64,000 nt of DNA, from positions 2,666,001-2,730,000 of the forward strand of contig NZ_JAZIFX010000001.1 in assembly GCF_036634175.1 (NCBI RefSeq), given 5' to 3'. Source of the stretch: Streptomyces sp. P9-A2 (lineage in GTDB: Bacteria; Actinomycetota; Actinomycetes; Streptomycetales; Streptomycetaceae). The position numbers and the translations under genes were made by a program. Under the pieces are notes generated by a model that was not told where the DNA came from, did no database searches, and saw only the letters and a list, made by a program, of their open reading frames with translations. Below are positions 62,910 to 64,000 of the stretch, one piece after another (the first letter of the stretch is position 1; each line of letters opens with the position of its first letter).

Positions 62910-63296
62910 GGATGCCTCCTTGTACGCCGGCGGCGCGTGGCTCGCGCCGGGACGATCCGTAGTCAGTCTCCCCTCATGCCTGGTCGTCGCGCCACCATGT
63001 ACCGGTAACGGGCTGAGAGTGTTTTCGACCACACGCGGTACGGACGCGGTACGGAGGCAGCCCTGACGCGGTCCGGCTTCCGAGGCCACGACCCGTCCGG
63101 GCCGGGGTGACGGCCGGGGCGGGCCCGGGTGAGGGCCGTCTCTTCTTCACTCATCGTGCGGGTCCACCCGCAATGCCCCGTTAGTGTGGTGACTCTGCCC
63201 GCACCGGTGACCTTTTCGTGACCTTGCAGCCCTCGAAGACCTTGCAGACCTTGACCGCGCGCCGGGGGCAGACCGTGCCACCTGGAGGTACCCGCC
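62910..63296. other. Divergent intergenic region, HNH / MscS
   Basis: No gene is seen in these 387 bases. They should hold the HNH promoter (minus strand) and the MscS promoter (plus). GTGACC motifs near 63204-63235 (GGTGACCTTTTCGTGACCTT) form a short direct repeat. Confidence 0.5.
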
Positions 63297-64000
63297 GTGT
63301 CCCTGTCCGCCGTCCCCCTGGCCGAGGAGCCGTCCCCGACCCCCTCGGATTCCGGGACCCCGATGGTGCCCACGCTCAAGGACGCCCACGAGAGCGCCAC
63401 CAACGCCGCCGGCTGGGTGGAGGAGAACTGGTCCACCTGGCTCGCGATCGGGCTCAGGGTGCTGCTCATCGTGGTGATAGCCGCCGTGCTGAGAGTGTTC
63501 GTGCGGCGGGCGATCACCAAGCTCATCGACCGGATGTCCCGGACCGGCCAGGCCGTGGACGGCACCGGGATCGGCGGGCTCCTGGTCAACTCCGAGCGGC
63601 GGCGCCAGCGCTCGCAGGCGATCGGCTCGGTGCTGCGCTCGGTCGCGTCGTTCCTGATCCTGGGCACGGCCGCGCTGATGGTCCTGGGCACCTTCCAGAT
63701 CAACCTGGCCCCGCTGCTGGCCTCGGCCGGTGTCGCCGGTGTGGCGATCGGTTTCGGCGCCCGCAACCTGGTGACGGACTTCCTCTCCGGCGTGTTCATG
63801 ATCCTCGAGGACCAGTACGGCGTCGGCGACACCGTCGACGCGGGCGTCGCCACCGGCGAGGTCATCGAGGTCGGCCTGCGGGTGACCAAGCTGCGCGGCG
63901 CCGACGGCGAGATCTGGTACGTGCGCAACGGCGAGGTCAAGCGCATCGGGAACCTCTCCCAGGGCTGGGCGACCGCCAACGTCGACGTGACCGTCCGCGC
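63297..64000 (+). CDS. Mechanosensitive channel, MscS family (3' end outside the window)
   Basis: The visible 234 residues include a soluble N-terminus, a first membrane helix (WLAIGLRVLLIVVIAAVLRV), a second (ASFLILGTAALMVLGTFQI) and the pore-lining helix with glycine/alanine packing (ASAGVAGVAIGFGARNLVTD). The start of the beta domain (YGVGDTVDAGVATGEVIEVG) follows. MscS channels open under membrane tension and relieve osmotic shock. The GTG at 63297 is preceded by GGAGG. The C-terminal part is beyond the right edge. Confidence 0.9.
   Translation, partial: MSLSAVPLAEEPSPTPSDSGTPMVPTLKDAHESATNAAGWVEENWSTWLAIGLRVLLIVVIAAVLRVFVRRAITKLIDRMSRTGQAVDGTGIGGLLVNSERRRQRSQAIGSVLRSVASFLILGTAALMVLGTFQINLAPLLASAGVAGVAIGFGARNLVTDFLSGVFMILEDQYGVGDTVDAGVATGEVIEVGLRVTKLRGADGEIWYVRNGEVKRIGNLSQGWATANVDVTVR

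Overview
The window is high-GC, gene-dense DNA from an actinomycete, almost certainly a Streptomyces. GTG and TTG starts are common, 1-4 nt start/stop overlaps are frequent, and the gene families are typical of the genus: DUF397/XRE/ATPase modules, mycothiol-type DsbA, ECF sigma factor, PadR-ABC. No tRNA or rRNA gene was seen.

Left part (1-23 kb), mostly chromosomal core: a TnpB gene cut by the left edge sits next to a 5'-truncated TauD-type dioxygenase. Then come an amino acid permease, a superoxide dismutase with a probable nickel-responsive Nur box, a DsbA/Rv2466c-like oxidoreductase, a first aminopeptidase N, a lipoprotein, a Tat-exported metallophosphoesterase, a Nudix hydrolase coupled to a small protein, a large secreted subtilase, an ECF sigma factor with a membrane partner, aspartate-semialdehyde dehydrogenase, a MazEF-like toxin-antitoxin pair and a second aminopeptidase N.

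Middle part (23-47 kb), accessory: the 3' end of the second pepN is repeated as a fragment at 26.6 kb. The two copies bracket a small cassette (anti-sigma-type ATPase, two UTRA/GntR regulators, a zinc-binding protein, a WapI-like immunity protein) and a decayed recombinase-like remnant. Next is a membrane-protein/winged-helix pair that has been duplicated together with the old end of a CRISPR array. A complete type I-E CRISPR-Cas system follows: array 1 (65 repeats, read on the minus strand), cas2-cas1-cas6e-cas5e-cas7e-cse2-cse1-cas3 (one minus-strand operon read from cas3 to cas2), and array 2 (51 repeats, read on the plus strand). Both arrays start after related 75-nt leaders. Cas3 with Cascade would interfere with invading DNA, Cas6e would cut the repeat hairpins and Cas1-Cas2 would add spacers at the leader ends. 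A DUF397-XRE-ATPase regulatory module closes the region.

Right part (47-64 kb): an EamA exporter divergent from a MarR regulator, a nitroreductase, MalQ, a secreted GH84-family glycosidase, a HigBA-like toxin-antitoxin pair, a PadR-ABC exporter operon, an orphan ATP synthase subunit b homologue, an HNH endonuclease, and an MscS channel cut by the right edge.
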